NCBI GenBank assembly: GCA_965363755.1
Contig: CBDTVL010000095.1
Location: 1-13,520 of the forward strand
Reading direction: 5' to 3'
Source of the DNA: JL08 sp965363755
GTDB taxonomy: Bacteria > Pseudomonadota > Alphaproteobacteria > Rhodobacterales > Rhodobacteraceae
DNA length: 13,520 nt
Below, one piece after another: positions 6,385-13,419 of this stretch. Position 1 is the stretch's first letter; each line of letters starts with the position of its first letter. Made by a program: the position numbers and the translations under genes. The notes beneath the pieces were generated by a model. That model did no database searches. It had not been told where the DNA came from and worked only from the letters and a program-made list of their open reading frames with translations.

Positions 6385-7622
6385 GTGGTGCGCCGGTTCT
6401 GATTGTTGAAGATGATTTGGCGGTCCGCGAGGCTTTGGCACAATCGCTTGAGCTGGCTGGCCTTTCTCCGATCACTGCGGGGTCGTTTGTTGCGGCCAAA
6501 GACCACATCGTTTCAGACTTTGCAGGGGTCGTTCTGTCGGACATCCGGATGCCGGGGCGCGACGGCTTTCATCTGCTCAGCTACGCGCTGGAGCAGGATG
6601 CCGATCTGCCTGTCATTCTATTGACGGGTGAGGGTGATATCCCGATGGCGGTAAAAGCCATGGGGCAGGGCGCATTTGATTTTCTCGAGAAACCCTGTGC
6701 GCCCGCTGAGCTGATTGCGGTGCTGGAACGGGCGATCAAGACTCGCGAATTGATCTTGGAGAACCGTCGCCTGCGGATGCAACTGGAAACCGGCGATGCG
6801 GCCGCGCGTATGTTGTTTGGGACCTCCGATCTTGCCGAAGTCCTGCGCGCACATGTCAGGCGTGTGGCGCAGACCCAGACCGAGGTTCTGGTGACCGGAG
6901 CCCCGGGGACCGGTGTGTCAAAAGTCGCGGAAGTCATTCACCTAAGCTCTGCATTGTCCAAGGGGCCGTTTGTGAAGCGTGCAAGTTCCGGGTTGGACCG
7001 CGCGGGGCTCAGTGCGGCGTTGGAGGCGGCCAGGAATGGCAGTCTGTTTATCGATGAGATCGCTGCATTGCCAGCAGACAGTCAGATTGCGTTGATCGAG
7101 GCACTGGATGAGGGGACCACAACACGGGTGATCGCGGGCAGCACGGCTGATCTGACGCAAGCCTCAAACCTTGGGCAAATTAATGCGGATCTTTTTTATC
7201 GGTTTCAAGTAATGACGGTCCGCATCCCGTCTTTGGCTGAACGACCAGAAGATATTCCGATACTGTTTCGTCATTATGTTGCACAGGCCAGCGAACAGGC
7301 GGGTCTGACCGCGCCTGACATCACACCACAGGTCATTGCTGCGCTTCTGGCGCAAGACTGGCCCGGTAATGCACGTGCACTGATGTCGGCGGCGATGCGT
7401 TTTGCACTTGGCTTTCGCGAGGAACTTGCGCCCACTGCGTCAAACGATCTGGGACTGAACGATCAAATGTCACAGATCGAACATTCGCTTTTGGTTGCGG
7501 CCCTGCAGCGGGCGGGTGGTCAGGCCAGCGTCGCGGCACAGGACCTGAAGCTGCCGCGCAAAACCTTTTATGACAAGTTGGCCAAACATGGGATTCGAGC
7601 CGAAGCGTTTCGAAACGCGTGA
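6381..7622 (+). CDS. dctD: C4-dicarboxylate response regulator DctD, degenerate AAA+ domain
   Basis: A 413-residue NtrC-type regulator. The receiver domain (1-120) is complete: acidic pocket E10-D11-D12, phospho-acceptor D54 in LSDIRMPGRDG, T82, and K104 in FLEKP. The central AAA+ domain (about 145-345) keeps Walker B (SLFIDEI, 221-227), the sensor-like RVIAGSTADL, DLFYRF (270-275), PSLAERPEDIPIL and WPGNAR (327-332). Two hallmarks are missing: Walker A reads GAPGTGVS (173-180) with Val179 where lysine is expected, and the GAFTGA loop between GPF (195-197) and FIDE (223-226) is absent, this interval being some 20 residues shorter than usual. The C-terminal Fis-type helix-turn-helix (about 370-405, ending RKTFYDKLAKHGI) is intact. 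It probably binds the dyads directly after its stop codon and activates dctPQM by a route not needing sigma-54 contact through GAFTGA, as reported for Rhodobacter capsulatus NtrC. Confidence 0.93.
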   Translation: MSGAPVLIVEDDLAVREALAQSLELAGLSPITAGSFVAAKDHIVSDFAGVVLSDIRMPGRDGFHLLSYALEQDADLPVILLTGEGDIPMAVKAMGQGAFDFLEKPCAPAELIAVLERAIKTRELILENRRLRMQLETGDAAARMLFGTSDLAEVLRAHVRRVAQTQTEVLVTGAPGTGVSKVAEVIHLSSALSKGPFVKRASSGLDRAGLSAALEAARNGSLFIDEIAALPADSQIALIEALDEGTTTRVIAGSTADLTQASNLGQINADLFYRFQVMTVRIPSLAERPEDIPILFRHYVAQASEQAGLTAPDITPQVIAALLAQDWPGNARALMSAAMRFALGFREELAPTASNDLGLNDQMSQIEHSLLVAALQRAGGQASVAAQDLKLPRKTFYDKLAKHGIRAEAFRNA

Positions 7623-7623
7623 G

Positions 7624-7641
7624 TGTGCGGGTTTCCACACA
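7624..7641. promoter_or_regulatory. Putative DctD operator 1
   Basis: An imperfect 18-bp dyad, TGTGCGGGTTTCCACACA, beginning two bases after the dctD stop codon. Half-sites are TGTGCGG and CCACACA. It resembles the rhizobial DctD upstream activating sites as I recall them (TGTGCGG-centre-CCGCACA). It lies about 243 bases before the dctP start. Confidence 0.75.
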
Positions 7642-7656
7642 CTCACCACAAACGAC

Positions 7657-7674
7657 TGTGCGGATTCTCGCACA
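7657..7674. promoter_or_regulatory. Putative DctD operator 2
   Basis: A second 18-bp dyad, TGTGCGGATTCTCGCACA, starting 33 bases after the first. That is about three helical turns, so two DctD dimers could bind on the same DNA face. Six outer bases pair perfectly (TGTGCG with CGCACA), making this the better site. Confidence 0.78.
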
Positions 7675-7867
7675 GCGTAATGAAAGCCGAGACATTGGCG
7701 TTTAAGATCAGAACGTAACACTTTGTAAATTAATAATATTACCTAGCATCCGGTTTTTTGATCACAAAGTGTTGAGCGGATTTGCGCAATCGGCTTTGTT
7801 ACGCTTAGCCAGCCCGGAATGCAGGGCAACGCTGCTACTGACGCTCAGAGAAACTGAGCAAACATCT
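7675..7867 (+). promoter_or_regulatory. dctP upstream control region
   Basis: This region between the operators and the dctP ribosome-binding site must hold the dctPQM promoter. It has an AT-rich core (about 7727-7763) flanked by a perfect 10-bp inverted repeat, AACACTTTGT (7717-7726) and ACAAAGTGTT (7764-7773). A hairpin of 6 bp, GCTCAG/CTGAGC with an AGAAA loop, lies at 7843-7859 just before the SD. I found no TGGCAC-N5-TTGC sigma-54 promoter. Candidate sigma-70 pairs are weak: TTTAAG with TGTAAA at 17 bp spacing (about 7701-7729), or TTGAGC with TTTGTT (about 7772-7800). Confidence 0.55.
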
Positions 7868-7883
7868 GGGGAGGAGACCCAAA

Positions 7884-8888
7884 ATGAAATTTGTAACCGC
7901 TGCCGCCACGGCACTGGCTCTAACTGTGACATCAAACGCCGCCTTTGCGTCCTGTGAAGAAGGCGAAATAGTCATCAAGTTCAGCCACGTGACCAACACC
8001 GACAAACACCCCAAAGGCATCGCTGCTTCGCTACTGCAACAGCGCGTCAACGACGAGATGAACGGCAAGGCCTGCATGGAGGTGTTCCCGAATTCGACGC
8101 TTTATAACGATGATCAGGTTCTGGAAGCCCTGCTGCAGGGCGACATTCAAATGGCCGCACCATCGCTGTCCAAATTTGAACAGTTCACCAAGCAGTTCCG
8201 CATCTTTGATCTGCCCTTTATGTTCTCAGATATTGCAGCTGTAGATGCATTCCAGACGTCCGAGACTGGTCAGGCGATGAAGGAAAGCATGACACGGCGC
8301 GGCCTCTTGGGCCTGGCATTCTGGCATAACGGGATGAAGCAGATGTCCGCCAACAAACCTCTGTTGTCGCCATCGGACGCAAGTGGCTTGAAATTCCGCG
8401 TGCAGAATTCGGACGTGCTGAAAGCGCAAATGGCCGCTCTGGGTGGATCGCCACAACCAATGGCGTTTTCCGAAGTTTACGGTGCCCTGCAAACTGGCGT
8501 TGTGGATGGTCAGGAAAACACCTGGTCCAACATCTACGGGAAAAAGTTCTTTGAAGTTCAGGACGGCGTGACAGAAACCAATCATGGTATCATCGACTAC
8601 ATGGTTGTGACCTCGAGCGACTGGTGGGAGAGCATGGATGGGGACATCCGCGACCAGCTGAGCACCATTGTCGAAGAAGTGACACTGGCCCGTAATGCAG
8701 AGGCTTTTGCGGTGAACGAAGCCTCAAAGACAGCCATCATCGACGCTGGTGGCGTGGTGCGTCAACTGACGCCAGAGCAGCGCGCCGAATGGGTGGCTGT
8801 GATGAAGCCGGTCTGGGGCCAGTTCAAGGATGACGTGGGTCAGAACAACATTGACGCCGCTCAGGCAATCAATGCGGCGATGAACTAG
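7884..8888 (+). CDS. dctP: TRAP transporter solute-binding protein DctP
   Basis: A 334-residue periplasmic binding protein that delivers C4-dicarboxylates to the DctQM membrane pair. Residues 1-23 form a signal peptide (KFVTAAATALALTV, cleavage near AFA-SC). The mature part opens EIVIKFSHVT, the standard DctP beginning. The conserved carboxylate-binding Arg is R172 in LKFRVQNS, and the DGQENTWSN segment (208-216) follows; both are family signatures. Two cysteines, C24 and C64, may pair in the periplasm. ATG 7884 is fixed by the strong GGGGAGGAG ribosome-binding site at 7868-7876, seven bases before it. First gene of dctPQM. The dctBD neighbours and the operators support C4-dicarboxylates as substrate; from the sequence alone another organic acid cannot be excluded. 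Confidence 0.95.
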   Translation: MKFVTAAATALALTVTSNAAFASCEEGEIVIKFSHVTNTDKHPKGIAASLLQQRVNDEMNGKACMEVFPNSTLYNDDQVLEALLQGDIQMAAPSLSKFEQFTKQFRIFDLPFMFSDIAAVDAFQTSETGQAMKESMTRRGLLGLAFWHNGMKQMSANKPLLSPSDASGLKFRVQNSDVLKAQMAALGGSPQPMAFSEVYGALQTGVVDGQENTWSNIYGKKFFEVQDGVTETNHGIIDYMVVTSSDWWESMDGDIRDQLSTIVEEVTLARNAEAFAVNEASKTAIIDAGGVVRQLTPEQRAEWVAVMKPVWGQFKDDVGQNNIDAAQAINAAMN

Positions 8889-8906
8889 ATCCGCCGAACA
8901 AATTGG

Positions 8907-8932
8907 ATCCGGCCCCGGTGTCGGGGCCGGAT
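8907..8932 (+). terminator. Strong intercistronic hairpin dctP-dctQ
   Basis: A perfect 11-bp stem, ATCCGGCCCCG (8907-8917) with CGGGGCCGGAT (8922-8932), encloses a GTGT loop. No U-run follows, so full termination is unlikely. It more probably protects the 3' end of a dctP message or attenuates read-through, giving much more binding protein than membrane subunits. Confidence 0.75.
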
Positions 8933-8961
8933 GTTGTTATCTGCAATCCGGGGGCCGCGTG

Positions 8962-9651
8962 ATGTCCAATCCTTATGAGCCGAAGACCGCTTGGGGTCGT
9001 GCTGTCAACGAGATTGAAGAGACCATGATCGCGTTGCTGCTCGGCTGCATGACGATCATCACCTTCATCAATGTCGTGTTGCGCTACGGGTTTGGCACCG
9101 GCCTGATCTGGGGATTGGAACTGACCACGTTCCTGTTCGCCTGGCTGGTCCTGTTTGGGGTCAGCTATGGCGTAAAGGTGACGGCGCATCTGGGCGTTGA
9201 TGTAGTGGTCAACCTGTTTTCACCACCCGTGCGCAAAGTGCTTGCCCTGTGCGCTGCTGCTGTCTGCATTGTCTACGCGTTTCTTGTCTTCAAAGGGGCC
9301 TGGGATTACTGGGCGAACTTCGCCAACCTGCCGCAGACCACTGGCCGTTGGTTTCCGACCGGGTTTGAAGAAATGAAACGCACCTCATATCGGTCATGGT
9401 ACGAGGTGGTTGATATTCCGATGCCAAGCTGGCTGACCTGGATAGAACCCTTGGTCAACGAGGGTGAGGCATACGAGAAAATCCCGCGCTTTATTCCCTA
9501 TGCCATCCTGCCATTTGGAATGGGGTTGCTGTTATTTCGGTTTATTCAGGCCACCATGCGCCTGATCCGCGGTGAGACTGACAGTCTGATCGTGAGTCAC
9601 GAGGCTGAAGAAGCGGTCGAAGACGTTAAACATCTGAACGCTGGAGACTGA
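8962..9651 (+). CDS. dctQ: TRAP transporter small membrane subunit DctQ
   Basis: The small integral membrane component of the TRAP transporter, 229 residues. Helix 1 is about 22-40 (MIALLLGCMTIITFINVVLRYG), helix 2 about 49-68 (WGLELTTFLFAWLVLFGVSYG, with the usual FxWLVxxGxxY pattern), helix 3 about 92-112 and helix 4 about 178-198. A hydrophilic insert of about 60 residues (about 117-175) separates helices 3 and 4. This makes it longer than the 160-180 residues typical of DctQ, but similar to what I recall for Rhodobacter capsulatus DctQ. ATG 8962 is chosen; the preceding GTG 8959 is possible, and the G-rich stretch upstream is a weak ribosome-binding site. It follows dctP after the hairpin and precedes dctM by 2 bp. 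Confidence 0.93.
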   Translation: MSNPYEPKTAWGRAVNEIEETMIALLLGCMTIITFINVVLRYGFGTGLIWGLELTTFLFAWLVLFGVSYGVKVTAHLGVDVVVNLFSPPVRKVLALCAAAVCIVYAFLVFKGAWDYWANFANLPQTTGRWFPTGFEEMKRTSYRSWYEVVDIPMPSWLTWIEPLVNEGEAYEKIPRFIPYAILPFGMGLLLFRFIQATMRLIRGETDSLIVSHEAEEAVEDVKHLNAGD

Positions 9652-9653
9652 TC

Positions 9654-11033
9654 ATGGACGTTGTCTTACTATTTGCCATGGTCGTAGGTCTGATGCTGAT
9701 CGGTGTGCCGATCGCCGTGAGCCTTGGCATGTCATCCATCGTGTTCTTGCTTGTACTGAGTGATACATCGCTATCCTCAATTGCCCAGACTTTGTTTCAG
9801 GCGATGGCCGGGCATTATACGCTGCTGGCGATCCCATTTTTTATTCTGGCGTCGTCGTTCATGTCGACGGGCGGTGTGGCACAACGGATCATCCGGTTCT
9901 CCATTGCTCTGGTTGGGCACTTGCCGGGGGGGCTGGCCATTGCGGGTGTCATCGCGTGTATGATGTTCGCCGCCCTGAGCGGGTCTTCCCCTGCAACAGT
10001 TGTTGCCATCGGATCCATTGTGATCGCAGGGATGCGTCAGGTCGGCTACACCAAGGAATTTGCGGCGGGTGTGATCGCCAATGCAGGCACGCTGGGTATT
10101 CTGATCCCGCCCTCTATTGTGATGGTGGTCTATGCCAGTGCCACAGATGTCTCGGTAGGCCGCATGTTTCTGGCAGGCGTCATTCCGGGCTTGTTGGCCG
10201 GCAGCATGCTGATGGTGACGATTTATGCCATGGCCAAGATCAAAAACCTGCCCAAAGGCGAGTGGATGGGTTGGGGAGAGGTCTGGGCCAGCGGGCGCGA
10301 GGCGTCCTGGGGGTTGTTCCTGATCGTCATCATTCTGGGTGGCATTTACGGCGGTATCTTTACCCCGACCGAAGCAGCCGCTGTGGCTGCGGTCTACGCG
10401 TTTTTCATTGCGTGTTTTGTGTACCGCGATATGGGGCCATTACATGTCGAGGGGGAAGATTCCGTCAACTTGTCCCTGATGCGCAAGCCAATGGCGTTGG
10501 TCACGGTGTTTTTTCACCGTGATACGCGCGATACCTTGTTTGACGCAGGTAAGTTGACTGTCACGCTCATGTTTATCATTGCCAACGCGCTGATTCTTAA
10601 ACATGTGCTGACCGACGAGCAAATACCGCAGCAAATTGCCGGGGCGATGTTGAATGCCGGGTTTGGTCCCATCGTGTTCCTGATCATCGTCAATGTGATT
10701 TTGTTGATCGGTGGTCAGTTCATGGAGCCGTCTGGTCTGCTTGTTATTGTAGCACCGCTGGTGTTTCCCATTGCTATTGAACTTGGGATTGATCCGATCC
10801 ATCTCGGCATTATCATGGTTGTGAACATGGAAATCGGGATGATCACGCCACCGGTTGGCCTGAACCTGTTTGTCACCTCAGGTGTTGCGGGTATGCCGAT
10901 GATGAGTGTGGTGCGCGCCGCTCTGCCGTTCCTTGCGGTGCTTTTCGTCTTCCTGATCATGGTGACCTATATCCCGATCATCAGCACCTTCCTGCCAACC
11001 CTGATGATGGGGCCAGAGATCATAATAAAATAG
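9654..11033 (+). CDS. dctM: TRAP transporter large membrane subunit DctM
   Basis: A 459-residue, very hydrophobic protein with about 12 membrane segments. It is the Na+- or H+-coupled transport channel of the TRAP system. Family signatures are AALSGSSPATVVAIG (106-120), AGTLGILIPPSIVMVVY (144-160), GGIFTPTEAAAVAAVYA (233-249) and GMITPPVGLNLFV (395-407). These are the duplicated proline-containing hairpins typical of the DctM/ion-transporter fold. A polar segment at about 258-300 (YRDMGPLHVEGEDS to RDTRDTLFDAGKL) is longer than in most family members of about 430 residues. ATG 9654 begins 2 bases after the dctQ stop, with GGAG in the dctQ tail as ribosome-binding site. Last gene of the operon; a terminator follows. 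Confidence 0.95.
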   Translation: MDVVLLFAMVVGLMLIGVPIAVSLGMSSIVFLLVLSDTSLSSIAQTLFQAMAGHYTLLAIPFFILASSFMSTGGVAQRIIRFSIALVGHLPGGLAIAGVIACMMFAALSGSSPATVVAIGSIVIAGMRQVGYTKEFAAGVIANAGTLGILIPPSIVMVVYASATDVSVGRMFLAGVIPGLLAGSMLMVTIYAMAKIKNLPKGEWMGWGEVWASGREASWGLFLIVIILGGIYGGIFTPTEAAAVAAVYAFFIACFVYRDMGPLHVEGEDSVNLSLMRKPMALVTVFFHRDTRDTLFDAGKLTVTLMFIIANALILKHVLTDEQIPQQIAGAMLNAGFGPIVFLIIVNVILLIGGQFMEPSGLLVIVAPLVFPIAIELGIDPIHLGIIMVVNMEIGMITPPVGLNLFVTSGVAGMPMMSVVRAALPFLAVLFVFLIMVTYIPIISTFLPTLMMGPEIIIK

Positions 11034-11069
11034 CGCGCTACCGCGCATTTCAGACCACGCAACTTTGAC

Positions 11070-11102
11070 AGGCGACGCTTTCTGGTGAAGGCGTCGCCTT
11101 TA
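11070..11102 (+). terminator. Terminator after dctM
   Basis: The stem GGCGACGC (11071-11078) pairs with GCGTCGCC (11091-11098). It extends inward by TTTC/GAAG (one G-T wobble) to a TGGT loop and is followed by TTTAA. It lies between the convergent dctM and tpiA genes. The A flanking it on the left makes it usable, though weaker, from the other side for tpiA. Confidence 0.78.
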
Positions 11103-11141
11103 ACATCTGGTGGATCTGCGTATTTCTGAACAGTGGAAAGG

Positions 11142-11897
<756 letters not shown>

Positions 11898-11908
11898 GTC
11901 TCATCCCC

Positions 11909-11937
11909 GCTGCTAATCTGATCGTGTTCCTAGCAGC
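11909..11937 (-). other. Inverted repeat before tpiA
   Basis: A perfect 7-bp inverted repeat GCTGCTA (11909-11915) / TAGCAGC (11931-11937) with a 15-base loop lies in the 63-base gap between the Fe-S carrier gene and tpiA. On the minus strand its 3' arm directly abuts the GGGG of the tpiA ribosome-binding site. There is no U-run, so it is not a typical terminator. A role in tpiA translation or mRNA processing is only a guess. Confidence 0.4.
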
Positions 11938-11960
11938 CCGCCGCGACCGGGACAATCCGT

Positions 11961-12311
11961 CTACATTTCATTGAATTTTATTGATTCACCACAGCCGCAG
12001 GCTTCGGAGACATTGGGGTTATTGAATTTGAAACCGGCCTCAAGCAAATTGACCTCATAGTCAATCTCGGTACCAAACAGAAACATCTGGGCCATCGGGG
12101 CGATCATCACGCGTGCGCCTTCGGCTTCGACGACCTCGTCGTGCGGATTTATTTCGGTGGCATATTCCATGGTATATTCCATACCTGCACAGCCGCCTTT
12201 CTTGACGCCGATGCGCAGGCCGGAATGGCCCTCTTTCTCCATCAGTTTCGCGATTTGCGCGGCGGCTTTTGTCGTTATGGTGACGGCCTGTTTGCCGGGA
12301 ATTCCGAACAT
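11961..12311 (-). CDS. Iron-sulfur cluster carrier, IscA/SufA/HesB family
   Basis: A 116-residue A-type carrier that receives Fe-S clusters and passes them to apoproteins in the cytosol. The three ligand cysteines fit the family pattern: C41 in KKGGCAGMEY, then C105 and C107 in SEACGCGESI near the C terminus. The start is ATG 12311, since GGAG lies nine bases upstream; the frame stays open further up to 12362 but that region holds the promoter. Name choice between sufA, iscA and erpA is not possible from the sequence, although the neighbouring sufT suggests the SUF pathway. Its own promoter appears to be at 12334-12362. Confidence 0.93.
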   Translation of the reverse strand: MFGIPGKQAVTITTKAAAQIAKLMEKEGHSGLRIGVKKGGCAGMEYTMEYATEINPHDEVVEAEGARVMIAPMAQMFLFGTEIDYEVNLLEAGFKFNNPNVSEACGCGESIKFNEM

Positions 12312-12333
12312 GAGAATGTTCTCCTTTGACCCC

Positions 12334-12362
12334 AATCTAAGGTGTACCTGTCTGCGGCTCAA
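12334..12362 (-). promoter_or_regulatory. Candidate sigma-70 promoter for the IscA/SufA gene
   Basis: On the minus strand TTGAGC (12362-12357) and TAGATT (12339-12334) are separated by exactly 17 bases. This places the transcript start near 12327, a few bases before the GGAG ribosome-binding site. Each hexamer matches four of six consensus bases. Confidence 0.5.
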
Positions 12363-12394
12363 GTAGCGCCGCTGTCAATTCTGCCTGAGTGCAT

Positions 12395-12436
12395 AAAAAA
12401 CCGACCTTGCAAGAGCAAGTGCGGCTAAAAGATCGG
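12395..12436 (-). terminator. Rho-independent terminator downstream of sufT
   Basis: On the minus strand CCGATCTT (12436-12429) pairs with AAGGTCGG (12408-12401) and is followed immediately by six T (12400-12395). The stem has eight pairs including one T-G wobble. That pair would be a mismatch on the plus strand, which fixes the orientation. An alternative short hairpin CTTGC/GCAAG lies inside. It ends transcripts coming from sufT before the next gene. Confidence 0.82.
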
Positions 12437-12566
12437 CGTGCTGAGGGGACAGCAGCTGTTGTGCGTCCACTTTAGGGCATTCTTTGTAACGGTTTTGTTG
12501 CAAAAGTATGAGGTTCAGATGTCGAACCTGCACTATTTGGGGGATAACTCCGAGAACCCGGGCGAT
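12437..12566. other. sufT 3' region, no gene seen
   Basis: This stretch separates the sufT stop from the terminator. It holds a 6-bp inverted repeat AGGTTC (12511-12516) / GAACCT (12524-12529) with a 7-base loop, but no open frame resembling a known family. A long 3' untranslated region, or a small RNA using the downstream terminator, are both possible; I could not assign a promoter within it. Confidence 0.4.
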
Positions 12567-12929
12567 TCACATGAATCCCAGCTCAAGTCGCGCTTCGTCT
12601 GACATCATGTCCATGCCCCAAGGCGGTTCCCAGACCAATTCCACGTCGACGGTTTTCACTCCGGCTAGAGGTTCGATTGCCTCGGCGACCCACCCGGGCA
12701 TTTCACCCGCGACCGGGCACCCCGGGGCAGTGAGCGACATCTTGATATTCACTTCACTTTCATCGTTTATGTCAACAGTGTAGATCAATCCCAATTCATA
12801 GATATTGACCGGAATTTCAGGGTCATAGACGGACCGACAGGCCTCAACCACCGCATCATAAAGCGGGTGTTCGGTTGACGATGGTGCAATCAGCGGGGCA
12901 CCTTCAAGTGGTTGGGGGGCTTGGTTCAT
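12567..12929 (-). CDS. sufT: SUF Fe-S assembly protein SufT (DUF59/MIP18)
   Basis: A 120-residue protein of the DUF59/MIP18 family, whose SufT members help mature Fe-S proteins in the cytosol. The conserved core is DPEIPVNIYELGLIY (about 36-50), the reactive-cysteine loop MSLTAPGCPVAGEMPGWV (about 64-81) with Cys72 as the conserved residue, and VELVWEPPWGMDMMSDEARLELG at the C terminus. Residues 1-20 are a Pro-rich, poorly conserved extension. ATG 12929 has GAGG five bases upstream. It heads the minus-strand block sufT, Fe-S carrier, tpiA. The sufBCDS genes often found next to it are not in the window and may lie elsewhere. Confidence 0.93.
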   Translation of the reverse strand: MNQAPQPLEGAPLIAPSSTEHPLYDAVVEACRSVYDPEIPVNIYELGLIYTVDINDESEVNIKMSLTAPGCPVAGEMPGWVAEAIEPLAGVKTVDVELVWEPPWGMDMMSDEARLELGFM

Positions 12930-12954
12930 GTTGGCCTCATCTTGTTCCTGACAG

Positions 12955-12985
12955 ATTATATAGGGTTTAGGGGGCGGTGCGTCCA
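12955..12985 (-). promoter_or_regulatory. Candidate sigma-70 promoter for sufT
   Basis: On the minus strand TGGACG (12985-12980) is followed after 17 bases by TATATA (12962-12957), which runs on into a perfect TATAAT (12960-12955). The sufT start codon is about 26 bases downstream of the -10 region. Confidence 0.6.
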
Positions 12986-13050
12986 GTGGCAGAGTTCTTT
13001 ATCCCTCGTTTTGATGCAAAAGAGAGTTCCAACTGACAGGGGGGTCCTCT

Positions 13051-13419
13051 ATGCATCACTGCATGATGACACGTGACCAGATCAACGCATTTTGTGGCGC
13101 CCAGCCGGCGACCACACATGTTGTGCAATGGGGCAATTCAGATGTCTGGAAGGTGGGCGGCAAAGTCTTTGCCGTCTGTGGATGGAATGAAGGGCGCGAT
13201 GCAGTCACGTTCAAGGTGTCAAAGCTGGCGTTTGAAGTGCTGCAAGATGCGCCGGGCATCCGCCCCGCACCATACCTGGCCTCGCGCGGGATGAGTTGGT
13301 TGCAAGTCTATGGTGATCCGGGCTTGAACGATAAAGAACTCTGCGAACATATTGTCGCGTCTTATCAGCTTGTTGTGGTAGGTTTGACCAAAGCGCGGCG
13401 CGCCGATCTTGGCGTTTAA
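13051..13419 (+). CDS. MmcQ/YjbR family protein
   Basis: A 122-residue protein of the MmcQ/YjbR family (CyaY-like fold), often annotated as DNA-binding, but without a firmly known function. Family features are the N-terminal helix MTRDQINAFCGAQPAT, the strand VWKVGGKVFAVCGW, FKVSKLAFEVLQ followed by PGIRPAPYLASRGMSWLQV, and the C-terminal helix HIVASYQLVVVGLTKARRADLG. ATG 13051 is chosen because a run of six G (13039-13044) lies six bases upstream. The later ATG 13063 and 13066 are too far from it, although the conserved region only begins there. It is transcribed divergently from sufT. Its stop codon overlaps the stop of the convergent downstream gene. Confidence 0.88.
   Translation: MHHCMMTRDQINAFCGAQPATTHVVQWGNSDVWKVGGKVFAVCGWNEGRDAVTFKVSKLAFEVLQDAPGIRPAPYLASRGMSWLQVYGDPGLNDKELCEHIVASYQLVVVGLTKARRADLGV

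Noticed and set aside
7624..7674. Tandem dyads considered as a transcription terminator for dctBD
   Set aside because: There is no U-run after either dyad, and both share the same TGTGCGG half-site, which fits protein recognition better than termination.
7764..7790. Possible sigma-54 promoter around GTTGAGCGGATTTGC
   Set aside because: The -24 element lacks GG and the spacing to TTGC is one base short, so it fails the invariant positions.
9956..10522. A 188-codon plus-strand frame inside dctM
   Set aside because: It is a shifted frame of the unmistakable DctM sequence and has no ribosome-binding site or recognisable domain.
12511..12529. T-arm-like hairpin AGGTTC / GAACCT suggesting a tRNA
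   Set aside because: The 7-base loop AGATGTC does not fit TTC-purine-A, and no acceptor, D or anticodon arms could be placed around it.
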